Below, in pieces: positions 15,725 through 24,718 of a DNA stretch of 64,000 nt. The position numbers and the translations under genes were made by a program. Numbering within the stretch: the first letter of the stretch is position 1; each line of letters opens with the position of its first letter. The notes below the pieces were generated by a model, which was not told the origin of the DNA, ran no database searches, and saw nothing but the letters and a program-made list of their open reading frames with translations. The DNA comes from JAVBJV01 sp031555315. Its GTDB lineage: Bacteria; Pseudomonadota; Alphaproteobacteria; Acetobacterales; Acetobacteraceae. Location: NCBI GenBank assembly GCA_031555315.1, contig JAVBUO010000017.1, forward strand, positions 1 through 64,000, written 5' to 3'.

Positions 15725-17671
15725 TCAGCCCTGTCGTGCAACCTTCAGATCGGGCGGTAACGCTTCCTGCGCTAAATTTGTCACAGCGGTAGCCATATCC
15801 AGAATTTCCTGCGCCTCGCCGCCCAGGCGGCGCATCGCCACCGTCCGGGCCTCGGCTTCCTTGCGGCCGACGACCAGAATCACCGGCACGTGCTGCAGGC
15901 TGTGTTCACGGATCTTGGCGTTGATCTTCTCGTTACGCAGATCGGTGCGAACCTCGACCCCCGCCGCCCGCAGCGCCGTCGCGACTTCCTGCGCATAATC
16001 GTTCGCATCGGAAACGATCGGCGCGACCACCACCTGCACAGGGGCCAGCCATAGCGGGAAGCGCCCCGCATACTGTTCGATCAAAATGCCGAGGAAGCGT
16101 TCGAACGACCCCAGAATCGCGCGATGCAACATCACCGGGCGCTTACGGCTGCCGTCTTCGGCCACGTATTCGGCCTCCAGACGTTCGGGCAGCACGAAAT
16201 CGACCTGCAGCGTGCCGCACTGCCAGTCGCGCCCGATCGCATCGCGCAGCACGAATTCCAGCTTCGGGCCGTAGAACGCGCCCTCGCCCGGGTTCAGCTC
16301 GTACTCGACGCCCGCCTCGCGGCACGCATCCTTCAGCGAATTTTCGGCCTTGTCCCAGGTGGCGTCCTCGCCGGCGCGGCGTTCGGGGCGGTCGCTGAAC
16401 TTCACCCGGAAGCTGTCGAACCCCAGATCGCGATAGACCGACGACAGCAGTTCCACGAACGCCACGGTTTCCGAGGCGATCTGGTCTTCGGTGCAGAAGA
16501 TGTGCGCATCGTCCTGGGTGAACGCGCGCACCCGCATGATGCCGTGCAGCGCGCCCGACGGTTCGTAGCGATGGCACGCCCCGAACTCCGCCATGCGCAT
16601 CGGCAGCTCGCGGTACGAGCGCAGGGTGGTGTTGAAGATCTGCACGTGACACGGGCAGTTCATCGGCTTCAACGCAAGGATGCGGTCTTTCTCGGACTCG
16701 TCGTCGATCTGCGCGATGAACATGTTCTCGCGGAATTTTTCCCAGTGACCCGAGGCTTCCCACAGCACGCGGTCGACCATCTGCGGCGTGCGCACCTCGA
16801 CATAACCGGTCTCGTCCAGGCGGCGGCGCATATAGGCTTCCAGCCGGCGCCACAGCATCCAGCCCTTCGGATGCCAGAACACCGACCCCACCGCCTCTTC
16901 CTGCAGATGGAACAGGTCCATGTCCTTGCCGATGCGGCGATGGTCGCGCTTCTCGGCCTCGTCGAGCATGGTCAGATAGGCGTCGAGTTCCTTCCTGTCG
17001 CGCCACGCGGTGCCGTAGATACGCGACAGCATCGCGTTGCGGTGATCGCCGCGCCAGTAGGCCCCCGCCACCTTCATCAGCTTGAAGGCATCGCCCACGT
17101 CGCCGGTGCCGCGCATATGCGGCCCGCGGCACAGATCCAGCCATTCGCCCTGTTTGTAAAGGGTGATGGTTTCGCCGGCCGGCAGATCGCGGATCAGCTG
17201 CGCCTTGTATTTCTCGCCGCGCGCCTCGAAGAACGCGATGCCTTCGTCGCGGTCGATCTCGCTGCGGGTGAACTTCGCGTTACGCGCCACGATCTCGCGC
17301 ATCTTCGCCTCGATCACCGGCAGATCGGCCGGGGTGAACGGCTCGTTGCGCGCGAAGTCGTAATAGAACCCGTTCTCGATCGCCGGGCCGATCGTCACCT
17401 GCGTGCCGGGGAACAGTTCCTGCACCGCCTCGGCCATCACATGCGCGGCATCGTGGCGGATCAGCTCCAGCGACGCCTCGTCCTTGCGGGTGATGAACAC
17501 CACGCTGGCATCGGTGCTGATCGTGGTCGCCAGATCGACCAGCTTGCCATCCAGCTTCATCGCCAGCGCTGCGCGCGCCAGTCCCGGGCCGATTGCCGCG
17601 GCGATGTCCGTGCCCGTCACCGCGCCATCGAACTGGCGGACGGATCCATCGGGCAGGGTAATGGCGGGCAT
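15725..17671 (-). CDS. thrS: Threonyl-tRNA synthetase
   Basis: The 648-residue class II enzyme charges tRNA-Thr. A TGS domain comes first (ITLPDGSVRQFDG), then the editing domain with HDAAHVMAEA. The catalytic core has motif 2 in EFGACHRYEPSGALHGIMRV and zinc ligand MNCPCHV. The class II motif 3 is VMLHRAILGSFERFLGILIE, and a C-terminal anticodon-binding domain follows. infC lies 72 bases downstream, the common thrS-infC order. A hairpin in the leader may control it. Confidence 0.97.
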   Translation of the reverse strand: MPAITLPDGSVRQFDGAVTGTDIAAAIGPGLARAALAMKLDGKLVDLATTISTDASVVFITRKDEASLELIRHDAAHVMAEAVQELFPGTQVTIGPAIENGFYYDFARNEPFTPADLPVIEAKMREIVARNAKFTRSEIDRDEGIAFFEARGEKYKAQLIRDLPAGETITLYKQGEWLDLCRGPHMRGTGDVGDAFKLMKVAGAYWRGDHRNAMLSRIYGTAWRDRKELDAYLTMLDEAEKRDHRRIGKDMDLFHLQEEAVGSVFWHPKGWMLWRRLEAYMRRRLDETGYVEVRTPQMVDRVLWEASGHWEKFRENMFIAQIDDESEKDRILALKPMNCPCHVQIFNTTLRSYRELPMRMAEFGACHRYEPSGALHGIMRVRAFTQDDAHIFCTEDQIASETVAFVELLSSVYRDLGFDSFRVKFSDRPERRAGEDATWDKAENSLKDACREAGVEYELNPGEGAFYGPKLEFVLRDAIGRDWQCGTLQVDFVLPERLEAEYVAEDGSRKRPVMLHRAILGSFERFLGILIEQYAGRFPLWLAPVQVVVAPIVSDANDYAQEVATALRAAGVEVRTDLRNEKINAKIREHSLQHVPVILVVGRKEAEARTVAMRRLGGEAQEILDMATAVTNLAQEALPPDLKVARQG

Positions 17672-17720
17672 AGGCGTTTTCTCCGGTCTACAGCAGCTTC
17701 ACAGCGGGAAAGAACAATGC

Positions 17721-17763
17721 TTCGGAACGGTCGCCGTTTTCAGCAAAATACGGCCATTCCGAA
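17721..17763. promoter_or_regulatory. Long hairpin in the thrS leader / between glycosyltransferase and thrS
   Basis: The outer arms TTCGGAA (17721-17727) and TTCCGAA (17757-17763) are complementary. Inside them CGTTTT (17735-17740) pairs with AAAA-ACG (17745-17752, one extra T). It lies about 50 bases upstream of the thrS ATG and 38 bases past the preceding gene. It could be a ThrRS operator-like structure or a terminator for the upstream gene; there is no clear T-run. Confidence 0.45.
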
Positions 17764-17801
17764 AGAAAGCGGCGGAAGATGGGGCTGGAATCGGTGATCG
17801 G

Positions 17802-18716
17802 TCAAGCATGACTGCCCTGTTCCGGCAGCATTGCTGCTACTTTTTCCACCGGCAATGCGCGCAGATCGGCGGCGCGCACCACGCGCGTTTGGCCACGCGG
17901 CGCCACCTTGTCGGGGTCCGAAGCACCGCCGAACAGCACGATCGCCGGCGCGCCCATGGCGGCCGCCAGGTGCATCGGCCCGGTGTCGTTCCCCACCGCG
18001 AATTGCGCCCGCGCCGCCAGCGCCGCCACGTCGGCGATCCGCGTGCGTCCGGTCAGATCCACCGCTGCGGGGCAAACTGCCCGCATTTCGGCCGCCAGCG
18101 CCGCTTCGGTCTGCGTGCCGACGATCACCGGCTGTATCCCCCGCGCCGCCACCAGCTGCGCCAGCGCGCCATAACGTTCGGCCGGCCAGCGCTTCTCGGG
18201 ACGATGCGGCGAGGCGCCCGGCACGAACAGCGCAAACGCCGCGTGCAATCCGAACGCTGTAATGTCACCGCGCAGCCAGTCCAGATCCGGGGCGGGAAAC
18301 GTGTCGATCCCGGCCATCTGCAACTGCTCGCGCTGGCGGTCCAGCGTATGCATGAAATCGCGCCGCGGATTGGCATGCGGGTGCGAACAGCCGCGCGCGA
18401 TCCCCGACCACGCCGGCCGGCCGGCCAGCCGGTAGTACCGCCCCGACCGCCCCGAGGTTTGCAGGTCATAAACGAAATCGAACCCGCGCAGCTTTTCGCG
18501 CAACCGCAGCAACGCCGGCACGTTCCACCATTTCGGGCGATCGTCGGTACGCACCGCGTCGAACCACGGGCTTTGCGCGAGCAGACCGGCAAACGGCTTC
18601 GTCGTCAGCAGCGTTATGTGATCGGCGGCATGATGCGCGCGGATCGCCGCGAACGGGGCGAATGCCTGCACCACATCGCCCAGCGCCGACAGCTTGATGA
18701 CCAGAATGCGTTTCAT
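17802..18716 (-). CDS. Glycosyltransferase family 9 (heptosyltransferase-like)
   Basis: The 304-residue protein has the GT9 fold used for LPS core heptose transfer. It begins MKRILVIKLSALGDVVQAFA and carries FVPGASPHRPEKRWPAERYG and the nucleotide-sugar site VGNDTGPMHLAAAMGAPAIV. It would act at the cytoplasmic face on lipid A-core precursors, but the acceptor and whether the donor is ADP-heptose are not fixed by sequence. The start overlaps the preceding glycosyltransferase by 4 bases, so they form one operon. Confidence 0.85.
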   Translation of the reverse strand: MKRILVIKLSALGDVVQAFAPFAAIRAHHAADHITLLTTKPFAGLLAQSPWFDAVRTDDRPKWWNVPALLRLREKLRGFDFVYDLQTSGRSGRYYRLAGRPAWSGIARGCSHPHANPRRDFMHTLDRQREQLQMAGIDTFPAPDLDWLRGDITAFGLHAAFALFVPGASPHRPEKRWPAERYGALAQLVAARGIQPVIVGTQTEAALAAEMRAVCPAAVDLTGRTRIADVAALAARAQFAVGNDTGPMHLAAAMGAPAIVLFGGASDPDKVAPRGQTRVVRAADLRALPVEKVAAMLPEQGSHA

Positions 18717-19897
18717 GCCGCAGGCTGATCCAGCAATTCCCGGTATACGTCCAGCGTCGCGGCCTGCATCCGCGCCGTCGTGTAATGTTCCAGCACCGCA
18801 TTGCGCGACTGCGCGCCGAGCTGGGTGCGCTGTTCAGTGGTCAGCGACAGGACGTAGCGCAGCGTTTCAGTCAGCGCCTGCGGATCGCCCGGATACACAC
18901 GCCAGCCGGTCACGCCGGTCTCGACCGTCTCACCCGGACCGCCGAGGTCGGACGCGATCACCGGCCGCTCCATCGCCTGCGCCTCGATCACCACGCGGCC
19001 GAAGGCCTCGGCATCGGTACTGGCATGCACCACCACATCGGCCAGCATCAGCGCCGCCGGCATGTCATCGACCTGTCCGGTAAAGGTGACCGACACGTTG
19101 CGCCGGCGCGCCAGTTTTTCCAACTCGTCACGATAGCCCTGCCGTCCCTGATCGTCGCCGACCAGCAGACAGCGCAAATCCGGCCGCCCGAGCCTGGCCA
19201 GCGCCTCGATCAGCACCGCCTGCCCCTTCCAGCGCGTCAGCCGGCCCGGCAGCATGATCGTGGTCTGCCCATCCATCAGATTCCAGGCGCGCGCGAAACG
19301 TTCGATGCGGCCGTACGGTACCGCAGCCGGGCTGAAGATGTCGGTATCCACACCACGATGAATCACCCGCATCCTGTCCAGATCCACCCGATGGCGCGCC
19401 CGCACGATCCCCGCCACATACCGGCTGACCGCGATGACACGCTCGCCCTTGGCCATCACCGCGTTGTAACGGCGCTTGAAAGGTATGTTTTCGTTGTACA
19501 CGCCGTGATACGTGGTCACGAACCGCGCACCGGTCCATTTGCACGCCAGATACGCCGCCCAGGCCGGGGCACGCGAACGCGCATGCACGATATCGACCTT
19601 CTCGTCGCGGATCAGCTGCGCCAACCGTTTGGCGTTGGCATAAATGCCCCACGGGCTCTTCACCGCCAGTGGCAGAGTGATGTGCCGCGCCCCGACGCGA
19701 ATCAGCGCGGCCTCGCGCTGCCCGCCGGACGAGGCGACCAGCGCCTCCCAGCCGGCCTGCACCAGCGCATCGGCAATCTCGACCGTGCCGCGTTCGACCC
19801 CGCCCGTGCCCATGGCCGGCAAGACCTGCAGTACCACCACGCGGCGCGGCGCGGGCGCTTCATCGGGCCGGTGTCCCGTGTTTTCGTCCTTTTGCAT
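18713..19897 (-). CDS. Glycosyltransferase family 4
   Basis: This 394-residue GT-B enzyme shows VLPAMGTGGVERGTVEIADA near the N-terminus, IVHARSRAPAWAA, the donor-side MLPGRLTRWKGQAVLIEALA and the E-x7-E element in DAEAFGRVVIEAQAMERPVI. It resembles LPS or exopolysaccharide mannosyl/glucosyltransferases; donor and acceptor are unknown. Its downstream neighbour is a GT9 enzyme with which it overlaps, so both probably build the same surface glycan. It is divergent from the hydrolase gene at 19940. Confidence 0.85.
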   Translation of the reverse strand: MQKDENTGHRPDEAPAPRRVVVLQVLPAMGTGGVERGTVEIADALVQAGWEALVASSGGQREAALIRVGARHITLPLAVKSPWGIYANAKRLAQLIRDEKVDIVHARSRAPAWAAYLACKWTGARFVTTYHGVYNENIPFKRRYNAVMAKGERVIAVSRYVAGIVRARHRVDLDRMRVIHRGVDTDIFSPAAVPYGRIERFARAWNLMDGQTTIMLPGRLTRWKGQAVLIEALARLGRPDLRCLLVGDDQGRQGYRDELEKLARRRNVSVTFTGQVDDMPAALMLADVVVHASTDAEAFGRVVIEAQAMERPVIASDLGGPGETVETGVTGWRVYPGDPQALTETLRYVLSLTTEQRTQLGAQSRNAVLEHYTTARMQAATLDVYRELLDQPAA

Positions 19898-19939
19898 CGG
19901 CTGCGCTATATCATGTTCCCCAACAGGAGGCAGACCTCG

Positions 19940-20752
19940 ATGTCATCTCAGATGCTTATTGAACCGGAACGTAGCGGTAAAGTCACGCTTCCCGACGGAA
20001 CCGACCTGGCCTGGACGCTGTCTCCGGCAAAAGACGGCCCCATCGTGGTTTTTCTGCCCGGGTTTCGCAGCGATATGCGTGGCACAAAAGCCACGGAGGT
20101 CTGGCAGACCTGCCGCGAGATGAATATTTCCTGCCTGTTGCTCGACTATTCCGGGCATGGCGATTCCGGCGGCAGGTTCGAGAACGGAACGATCGGCCGC
20201 TGGACGGCCGATGCGCTGGCGGTGATCGACCGGATCGTTGCCGATCGCCAACTTTTGCTGGTCGGCTCGTCGATGGGCGGCTGGGTCGGCCTGTTGGCAG
20301 CGCTGGCGCGCAAGAACCGCGTCGCCGGGCTGATCGGCATCGCCGCCGCGCCGGATTTCACCGAAACGCTGATGTGGGCGAATTTCACGTTCGAGCAGCG
20401 CGCCGCCATCATGGAGCACGGCCGGATCGAACTGCCCAATCCTTATGGCGAGCCCACCCCCATCACCCGCGCACTGATCGAAGACGGACGCCAGCACATG
20501 CTGCTGACCGCCCCGATCGCGCTGACCTGCCCGGTGCGTCTGTTGCAGGGGCAGCGCGATGCCGAAGTGCCGTGGGAAATGGCGCTGCGCATCGCCGAGC
20601 GGCTCGACAGTGAAGACGTGCGTATCCATCTGGTCAAAGACGGCGACCACCGTCTGTCGCGCCCCGAGGATCTGCGTCTGTTACGCATGGTTCTGGGCGG
20701 TCTGATCTACGACATCCTCAGCCGCCAGCACGCTGCGGAGCCCACCCGATAA
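19940..20752 (+). CDS. Alpha/beta hydrolase
   Basis: The 270-residue product has an alpha/beta hydrolase fold. Visible are VVFLPGFRSDMRGTKATEVW (oxyanion region), LLLDYSGHGDSGG, the nucleophile elbow GSSMGGWVGLL (Ser about residue 113), and the C-terminal VKDGDHRLSR with the catalytic His. The start at 19940 has AGGAGG nine bases upstream; an earlier ATG at 19913 is less well placed. It resembles palmitoyl thioesterase/ABHD10-like and serine aminopeptidase-type hydrolases; the substrate is unknown. It converges with the Bug receptor gene across a short palindromic repeat. Confidence 0.85.
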   Translation: MSSQMLIEPERSGKVTLPDGTDLAWTLSPAKDGPIVVFLPGFRSDMRGTKATEVWQTCREMNISCLLLDYSGHGDSGGRFENGTIGRWTADALAVIDRIVADRQLLLVGSSMGGWVGLLAALARKNRVAGLIGIAAAPDFTETLMWANFTFEQRAAIMEHGRIELPNPYGEPTPITRALIEDGRQHMLLTAPIALTCPVRLLQGQRDAEVPWEMALRIAERLDSEDVRIHLVKDGDHRLSRPEDLRLLRMVLGGLIYDILSRQHAAEPTR

Positions 20753-20777
20753 CCAGAGTGAACGGGAAATGCTCTAG
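20751..20777. repeat. TAGAGCA-type palindromic repeat, half copy A
   Basis: These 27 bases (starting AACCAGAG and ending ATGCTCTAG) are identical to 26528-26554. They fill the whole space between two convergent genes. The hydrolase TAA overlaps the left edge. The receptor gene's original stop, TAG on the minus strand, is the right end of the repeat. Confidence 0.75.
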
Positions 20778-21743
20778 TCGACCCGCGTTCCGGTCTCGCG
20801 CACCAATCGCGCCCAGCGGACCAGCCCATCGGCGATATAATCGCCGAACGCGGCCGGGGTCATCGGGTACGGCACCTTCCCGCAGAAATCCGTCCTTCAG
20901 CGCCTGGCTGGCGGCTATCTCGACCATCGCCGTATTGACCTTCTCGACGATCGCCGCCGGCGTGCCCCTGGGGGCCAGAATGCCGTTCCAGGTATCGACC
21001 TCGTAGCCCGGCACGGTGTCGGCAACCGTCGGGATATCGGGCACCGCCGGGGAACGCTGCTGCGTGGTCACCGCCAGCCCGACCAGCGATCCGCCCCGCA
21101 CCTGCGGCAGCGCCGAGGAAATCGTCGCGAACGAGAACTGCGCCTCCCCCGCCAGCAGCCCGGTCAGCGACGGCGCGCCGCCGCGGTACGGAATATGCTG
21201 CACCGACACGCCGGTCATGTGCCGGAATATCTCGCCCGCCAGATGCACCGGCGAACCGTTGCCGCTGGACGCATAGTTGATCTCGCCGGGCCGCGCCTTC
21301 AGCAGATCGATCAATTCCTGCGTGCTGGTCACCCCCAGCGATTTGGTGACCACCAGCAGCAGCGGCAACGAACCGACGAACGCCACCGGCACGAAGTCGC
21401 GGATCGGGTCGTAGTTGATCTGCCGGTACAGCGCCGGGCTGATGCCATGGCTGGCAGCGGTCGCCATGAACAGCGTGTAGCCATCGGGCGGCGACCCGGC
21501 GACCAGTTCGGCGGCCAGCAACCCCGCCGCACCCGGCCGGTTGTCGACCACGATCGGCTGGCCGAGTTTTTCCGACAGGAACTGCCCCGCCACCCGCGCC
21601 AGAATATCGGTCGATCCGCCCGGCGTGTAGCCGACCACCAGCCGGACCGGCCGCGATGGGTAGGTCTCGGCCTGCGCGCGCCGCACAGCCGCCCCCGTTG
21701 CCATGGCTGCTCCCGCTGCCATGAGCTGTCTTTTCGTTATCAT
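20774..21743 (-). pseudogene. Bug-family tripartite tricarboxylate transport receptor, frameshifted near the C-terminus
   Basis: The protein has a twin-Arg-like/Sec signal (MITKRQLMAAGAAMATGAA...AQA) and the Bug binding-protein fold: PVRLVVGYTPGGSTDILARV, VVDNRPGAAGLLAAELVAGS, INYASSGNGSPVHLAGEIF and HIPYRGGAPS. These periplasmic receptors bind small carboxylates. After REGAVP the expected ending (MTPAAFGDYIADGLVRWARL) lies in another frame and stops at 20774, so one base was gained or lost near 20865-20885. Read as is, the frame runs on to 20718 and overlaps the convergent hydrolase. No TctA/TctB membrane genes are nearby. It is the last gene of the CoA-transferase operon. Confidence 0.8.
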
Positions 21744-21764
21744 GTTTCCCCCCGTTGTGTGGCG

Positions 21765-22589
21765 TTACCTGCCTTTGAACACCGGCCGCCGTTTTTCCAT
21801 GAAGGCACGACGGCCTTCGGCGTAATCCTCGCTGTCGAAACATTCGCGAATCCAGCGCCCCGCCGCGTCCATGTCGACGCCCGGATGCGGGTGCAGAAAG
21901 GCGCGCATCATGCGTTTGCTGGCCCTGATGGTCAGCGGCGCGTTGTCGGCGATCGTGGTGCAGTACTCCAGCACAGTAGGCAGCAACTCGCCCTCGGGCA
22001 CTGCCGCATGCACCAGCCCGATCTGCTGCGCGGCTTCGGCGCCGATCTGGCGCGCGGTGAAGAACAGCTCGCGCGCCTTCGCATGACCGATGGTGTTCAC
22101 CAGCCGCAACAGCGCCGCCAGCCGGTAGCCGAGCCCCAGCCGCACCGCCGGCACACCGAACCGTCCATCCAGCGCCGTGATCCGCAGGTCGCAGCACAGC
22201 GCGATGTTCACCCCGCCGCCGATGCAGAACCCGTTGATCATCGCAATGGTCGGCGTGTCGCATTCGTAGATGCGCACCTGCGCACGCTCGGCCACCTGCT
22301 CGTAATGGCTGACCGCACCGTCACCGCTGCGCATCGCATCGAACTGCGAGATATCGGCCCCGCTGACGAACGCCTTGCCGCCCGCGCCCTTGAAGACGAT
22401 CACCCTGATCTCGGGATCGCTTTCGAACGCATCGAGGACGACGGGAATCGCCTCCCACATATCGACCGAAACGGCGTTGCGTTTCTCGGGTTGATTGAAG
22501 GTGAGCCAGCCGATCGTCCCCTGTTTCTCGGCGATGATCCGGTCGGTGATTTTGCCTGCGAACAGGCGTTGCGGCATGATGGCGTTCAT
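21765..22589 (-). CDS. Enoyl-CoA hydratase/isomerase-family (crotonase) protein lacking both usual catalytic Glu
   Basis: The 274-residue protein has the crotonase fold, with oxyanion-hole segments GGKAFVSGADISQFDAM and FCIGGGVNIALCCDLRI. In hydratases the second segment reads GGGxE and is followed by a PEI(L)LG loop with the second Glu. Here these positions read GGGVNIA and GVPAVRLG, so both acid/base glutamates appear to be replaced. It may be an isomerase, hydrolase or decarboxylase-type member. It lies between a GntR regulator and a Bug receptor in an apparent carboxylate/acyl-CoA catabolic operon. Confidence 0.85.
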   Translation of the reverse strand: MNAIMPQRLFAGKITDRIIAEKQGTIGWLTFNQPEKRNAVSVDMWEAIPVVLDAFESDPEIRVIVFKGAGGKAFVSGADISQFDAMRSGDGAVSHYEQVAERAQVRIYECDTPTIAMINGFCIGGGVNIALCCDLRITALDGRFGVPAVRLGLGYRLAALLRLVNTIGHAKARELFFTARQIGAEAAQQIGLVHAAVPEGELLPTVLEYCTTIADNAPLTIRASKRMMRAFLHPHPGVDMDAAGRWIRECFDSEDYAEGRRAFMEKRRPVFKGR

Positions 22590-22598
22590 CGTTTTCTC

Positions 22599-23378
22599 TT
22601 ATGCTCCCGGTTCGTCCTGCGACATCAGCCCCTGGCGCTGCATCGCGTTTTCCAGATGGCGGCGCATGGCAGCGCGTGCGCCAGCGGCATCACCGGCACA
22701 GATCGCCGCGCAGATCGCTTCGTGTTCGTCGATGCCGATGCGCAGTTTCTCAGCCGAGACCACCACCTTGCGCCGCGCCGTGCGAATGGCGCGGTGCAGG
22801 CTGCCCTGCAGATAGTGCATCAGATCGGTGAAATACGGATTGCCGGTAGCCGCCGCGATCGCATTGTGAAAACCGGTCACGGCTTCCGATCCCTGATCGA
22901 GATCGGCGGCACGCTGATTGGCGGCGTCCAGCGCCGCGCGCAACCGGGCAATGTCGGCATCGGTGCGGTTCAGCGCCGCCATGCCCGCCGCCGCGGTTTC
23001 CAGTTCGAGGCGCAGCTCGAAAATATGCCGCAGCTGCACGGGATCGAGCAGGTCTGCCTCCTCGATCCGGAACACTTTCTGCGCGGCTTCCGGCGCGACG
23101 AAACTGCCGATGCCGTGCAGGGTTTCGATAAACCCGCCCAGCTTCAGCCGTGCCACCGCCTCGCGCACCACGTTGCGGCTGACGCCGAACGCCTCGGCCA
23201 GCGCGGCCTCGGTCGGCAGTTGCGCGCCGGGCACCAATTCGCCGCTGCGGATCTTTTCGCGCAGTGTGAACGCGATCTCGTCGGCCAGCGTCTTCTGCCG
23301 GCCGATGGCGCGGAACATGCCCGTATGCACGATCGGCGCATGCGAGACGGCTGGTGTTGTGTTGCGCGGCTTGGGCAT
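22599..23378 (-). CDS. GntR-family transcriptional regulator (FadR/FCD subfamily)
   Basis: The 259-residue protein has an N-terminal winged helix (REKIRSGELVPGAQLPTEAA, AEAFGVSRNVVREAVARLKL, GGFIETLHGIGSFV) and an all-helical FCD ligand domain. The latter has the metal-site histidines in FHNAIAAATGNPYF and IDEHEAICAAI. It probably senses a carboxylate or acyl-CoA and controls its own operon. A TTGG-TTGT-CCAA palindrome upstream of the first gene (24615-24626) is a candidate operator. Confidence 0.9.
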   Translation of the reverse strand: MPKPRNTTPAVSHAPIVHTGMFRAIGRQKTLADEIAFTLREKIRSGELVPGAQLPTEAALAEAFGVSRNVVREAVARLKLGGFIETLHGIGSFVAPEAAQKVFRIEEADLLDPVQLRHIFELRLELETAAAGMAALNRTDADIARLRAALDAANQRAADLDQGSEAVTGFHNAIAAATGNPYFTDLMHYLQGSLHRAIRTARRKVVVSAEKLRIGIDEHEAICAAICAGDAAGARAAMRRHLENAMQRQGLMSQDEPGA

Positions 23379-23412
23379 CTGGTCCTCGTTTTTGCTTCAG
23401 CTCGGTTTTTCT

Positions 23413-24588
23413 TCAGATTGCGGCTTCGGCTGCCAATGCCGCAATTTCGGTGTCGGTAAACCCGAATTCGCGCAGCACCTCGCCCGTGTGCTGGCCACGT
23501 AGCGGGGCGGGCGTCGCCGTGCCGGGCCTGGTGCGGCTCATTTTCACGGGATGGCCGACCAGCGGCACGGTACCCAGTTTCGGGTGGGCGGTCTGCCAGA
23601 CCATGTTCAGATGCTGCACCTGCGGGTCGGCAAAAGTCTGGTCGATGGTCAGGATCGGACCGCACGGCACCCCGGCGGCATTCAGAATGTCGATCCATTC
23701 CTGCGTCGGACGCAGTCGCGTGCGGGCGTTGATCGCCGCATTCAGCGCCGGGCGGCGGGTGGCGCGGTCGGGCACCGAGCCGAAGCGCGGATCGGCGATC
23801 AGCTCCGGTGCGCCGATCGCCTCGCACAGGCGCGCATACAACGCGTTGCCCATGGCGGCGATATTCACGTGCCCGTCGCTGGTTTCGAACACGCCGGTCG
23901 GGCTGCTGGTCGGGTGATCGTTGCCGCTCTGCCCCGGCACTTCGTGGTTCATCAGCCAGCGCATCGCCTGGAAATCCATCATCCAGAGCTGGGCGGCCAG
24001 CAGCGAGGTCTCGATCGCCTGCCCGCGGCCCGATACCTCGCGTTCCAGCAGCGCAGTCAGAATACCGATCGCGCAGAACAGGCCCGCGGTCAGGTCGGCA
24101 ATCGGAATTCCCGCCCGCATCGGCCCGCGGCCCTTTTCGCCGGTAACCATCATCAATCCGCCGAGACCCTGGGCGATCTGGTCCAGACCGGGGCGCAACG
24201 CATACGGCCCGTCCTGCCCGAAGCCCGAGATACTGGCCAGCACGATGCGCGGGTTCACTGCTTCCAGTTGCACGTAATCGATGCCGAGGCGCTTTTTTAC
24301 ATCCGGGCGGAAATTCTCGACCACCACATCGGCGCTGCGCACCAGCCGCATGAAGGCGGCCAGCCCCTGAGGGTTTTTCAGATTCAACGTCAGGCTGCGC
24401 TTGTTGCGATGGGTGTTCTGGTAATCGGCGATCTGGGCGGGGCCGCCGGGGCGGTCGTCGTCGCCGGTGGCGGGCATTTCGATCTTGATCACCCGCGCGC
24501 CCCAGTCGGCCAGTTGCCGCACCGCCGCCGGGCCGGAACGCACATGCGTAAGGTCGAGCACCGTAAAGCGTTCAAGCGGTCTGGACAT
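23413..24588 (-). CDS. CaiB/BaiF-type family III CoA-transferase
   Basis: The 391-residue enzyme begins with RFTVLDLTHVRSGPAAVRQL and KIEMPATGDDDRPGGPAQIA. The catalytic Asp is probably that in GIPIADLTAGLFCAIGIL (about residue 167). Family III transferases move CoA between carboxylates. It is the first gene of a four-gene minus-strand operon with a GntR regulator, a crotonase-like protein and a Bug receptor. The set suggests uptake and CoA-activation of an organic acid. Confidence 0.9.
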   Translation of the reverse strand: MSRPLERFTVLDLTHVRSGPAAVRQLADWGARVIKIEMPATGDDDRPGGPAQIADYQNTHRNKRSLTLNLKNPQGLAAFMRLVRSADVVVENFRPDVKKRLGIDYVQLEAVNPRIVLASISGFGQDGPYALRPGLDQIAQGLGGLMMVTGEKGRGPMRAGIPIADLTAGLFCAIGILTALLEREVSGRGQAIETSLLAAQLWMMDFQAMRWLMNHEVPGQSGNDHPTSSPTGVFETSDGHVNIAAMGNALYARLCEAIGAPELIADPRFGSVPDRATRRPALNAAINARTRLRPTQEWIDILNAAGVPCGPILTIDQTFADPQVQHLNMVWQTAHPKLGTVPLVGHPVKMSRTRPGTATPAPLRGQHTGEVLREFGFTDTEIAALAAEAAI

Positions 24589-24606
24589 TCGATAAGCACC
24601 TTGGAC

Positions 24607-24627
24607 ATTGGATGTTGGTTGTCCAAT
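24607..24627 (-). promoter_or_regulatory. Candidate operator for the GntR regulator
   Basis: ATTGGA (24607-24612) and TCCAAT (24622-24627) form an inverted repeat, with a nested TTGG-TTGT-CCAA (24615-24626). It lies about 20-40 bases upstream of the CoA-transferase start. FCD-type GntR proteins bind short palindromes of this sort; no direct evidence ties this one to the regulator. Confidence 0.45.
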
Positions 24628-24718
24628 AACCTACCCAGACACGATCGACGCGCAAGCCCTGTCATCGCCATGCGCGATCACGGTGCCGTGAGCAGAACCG
24701 GACTCCCGGACATGTCTC

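Noticed and set aside
18785..20752. Start of the hydrolase at 18785, giving a 655-residue protein
   Set aside because: The first about 385 codons are antisense to the glycosyltransferase gene; the hydrolase fold begins after a good ribosome site at 19925-19930.
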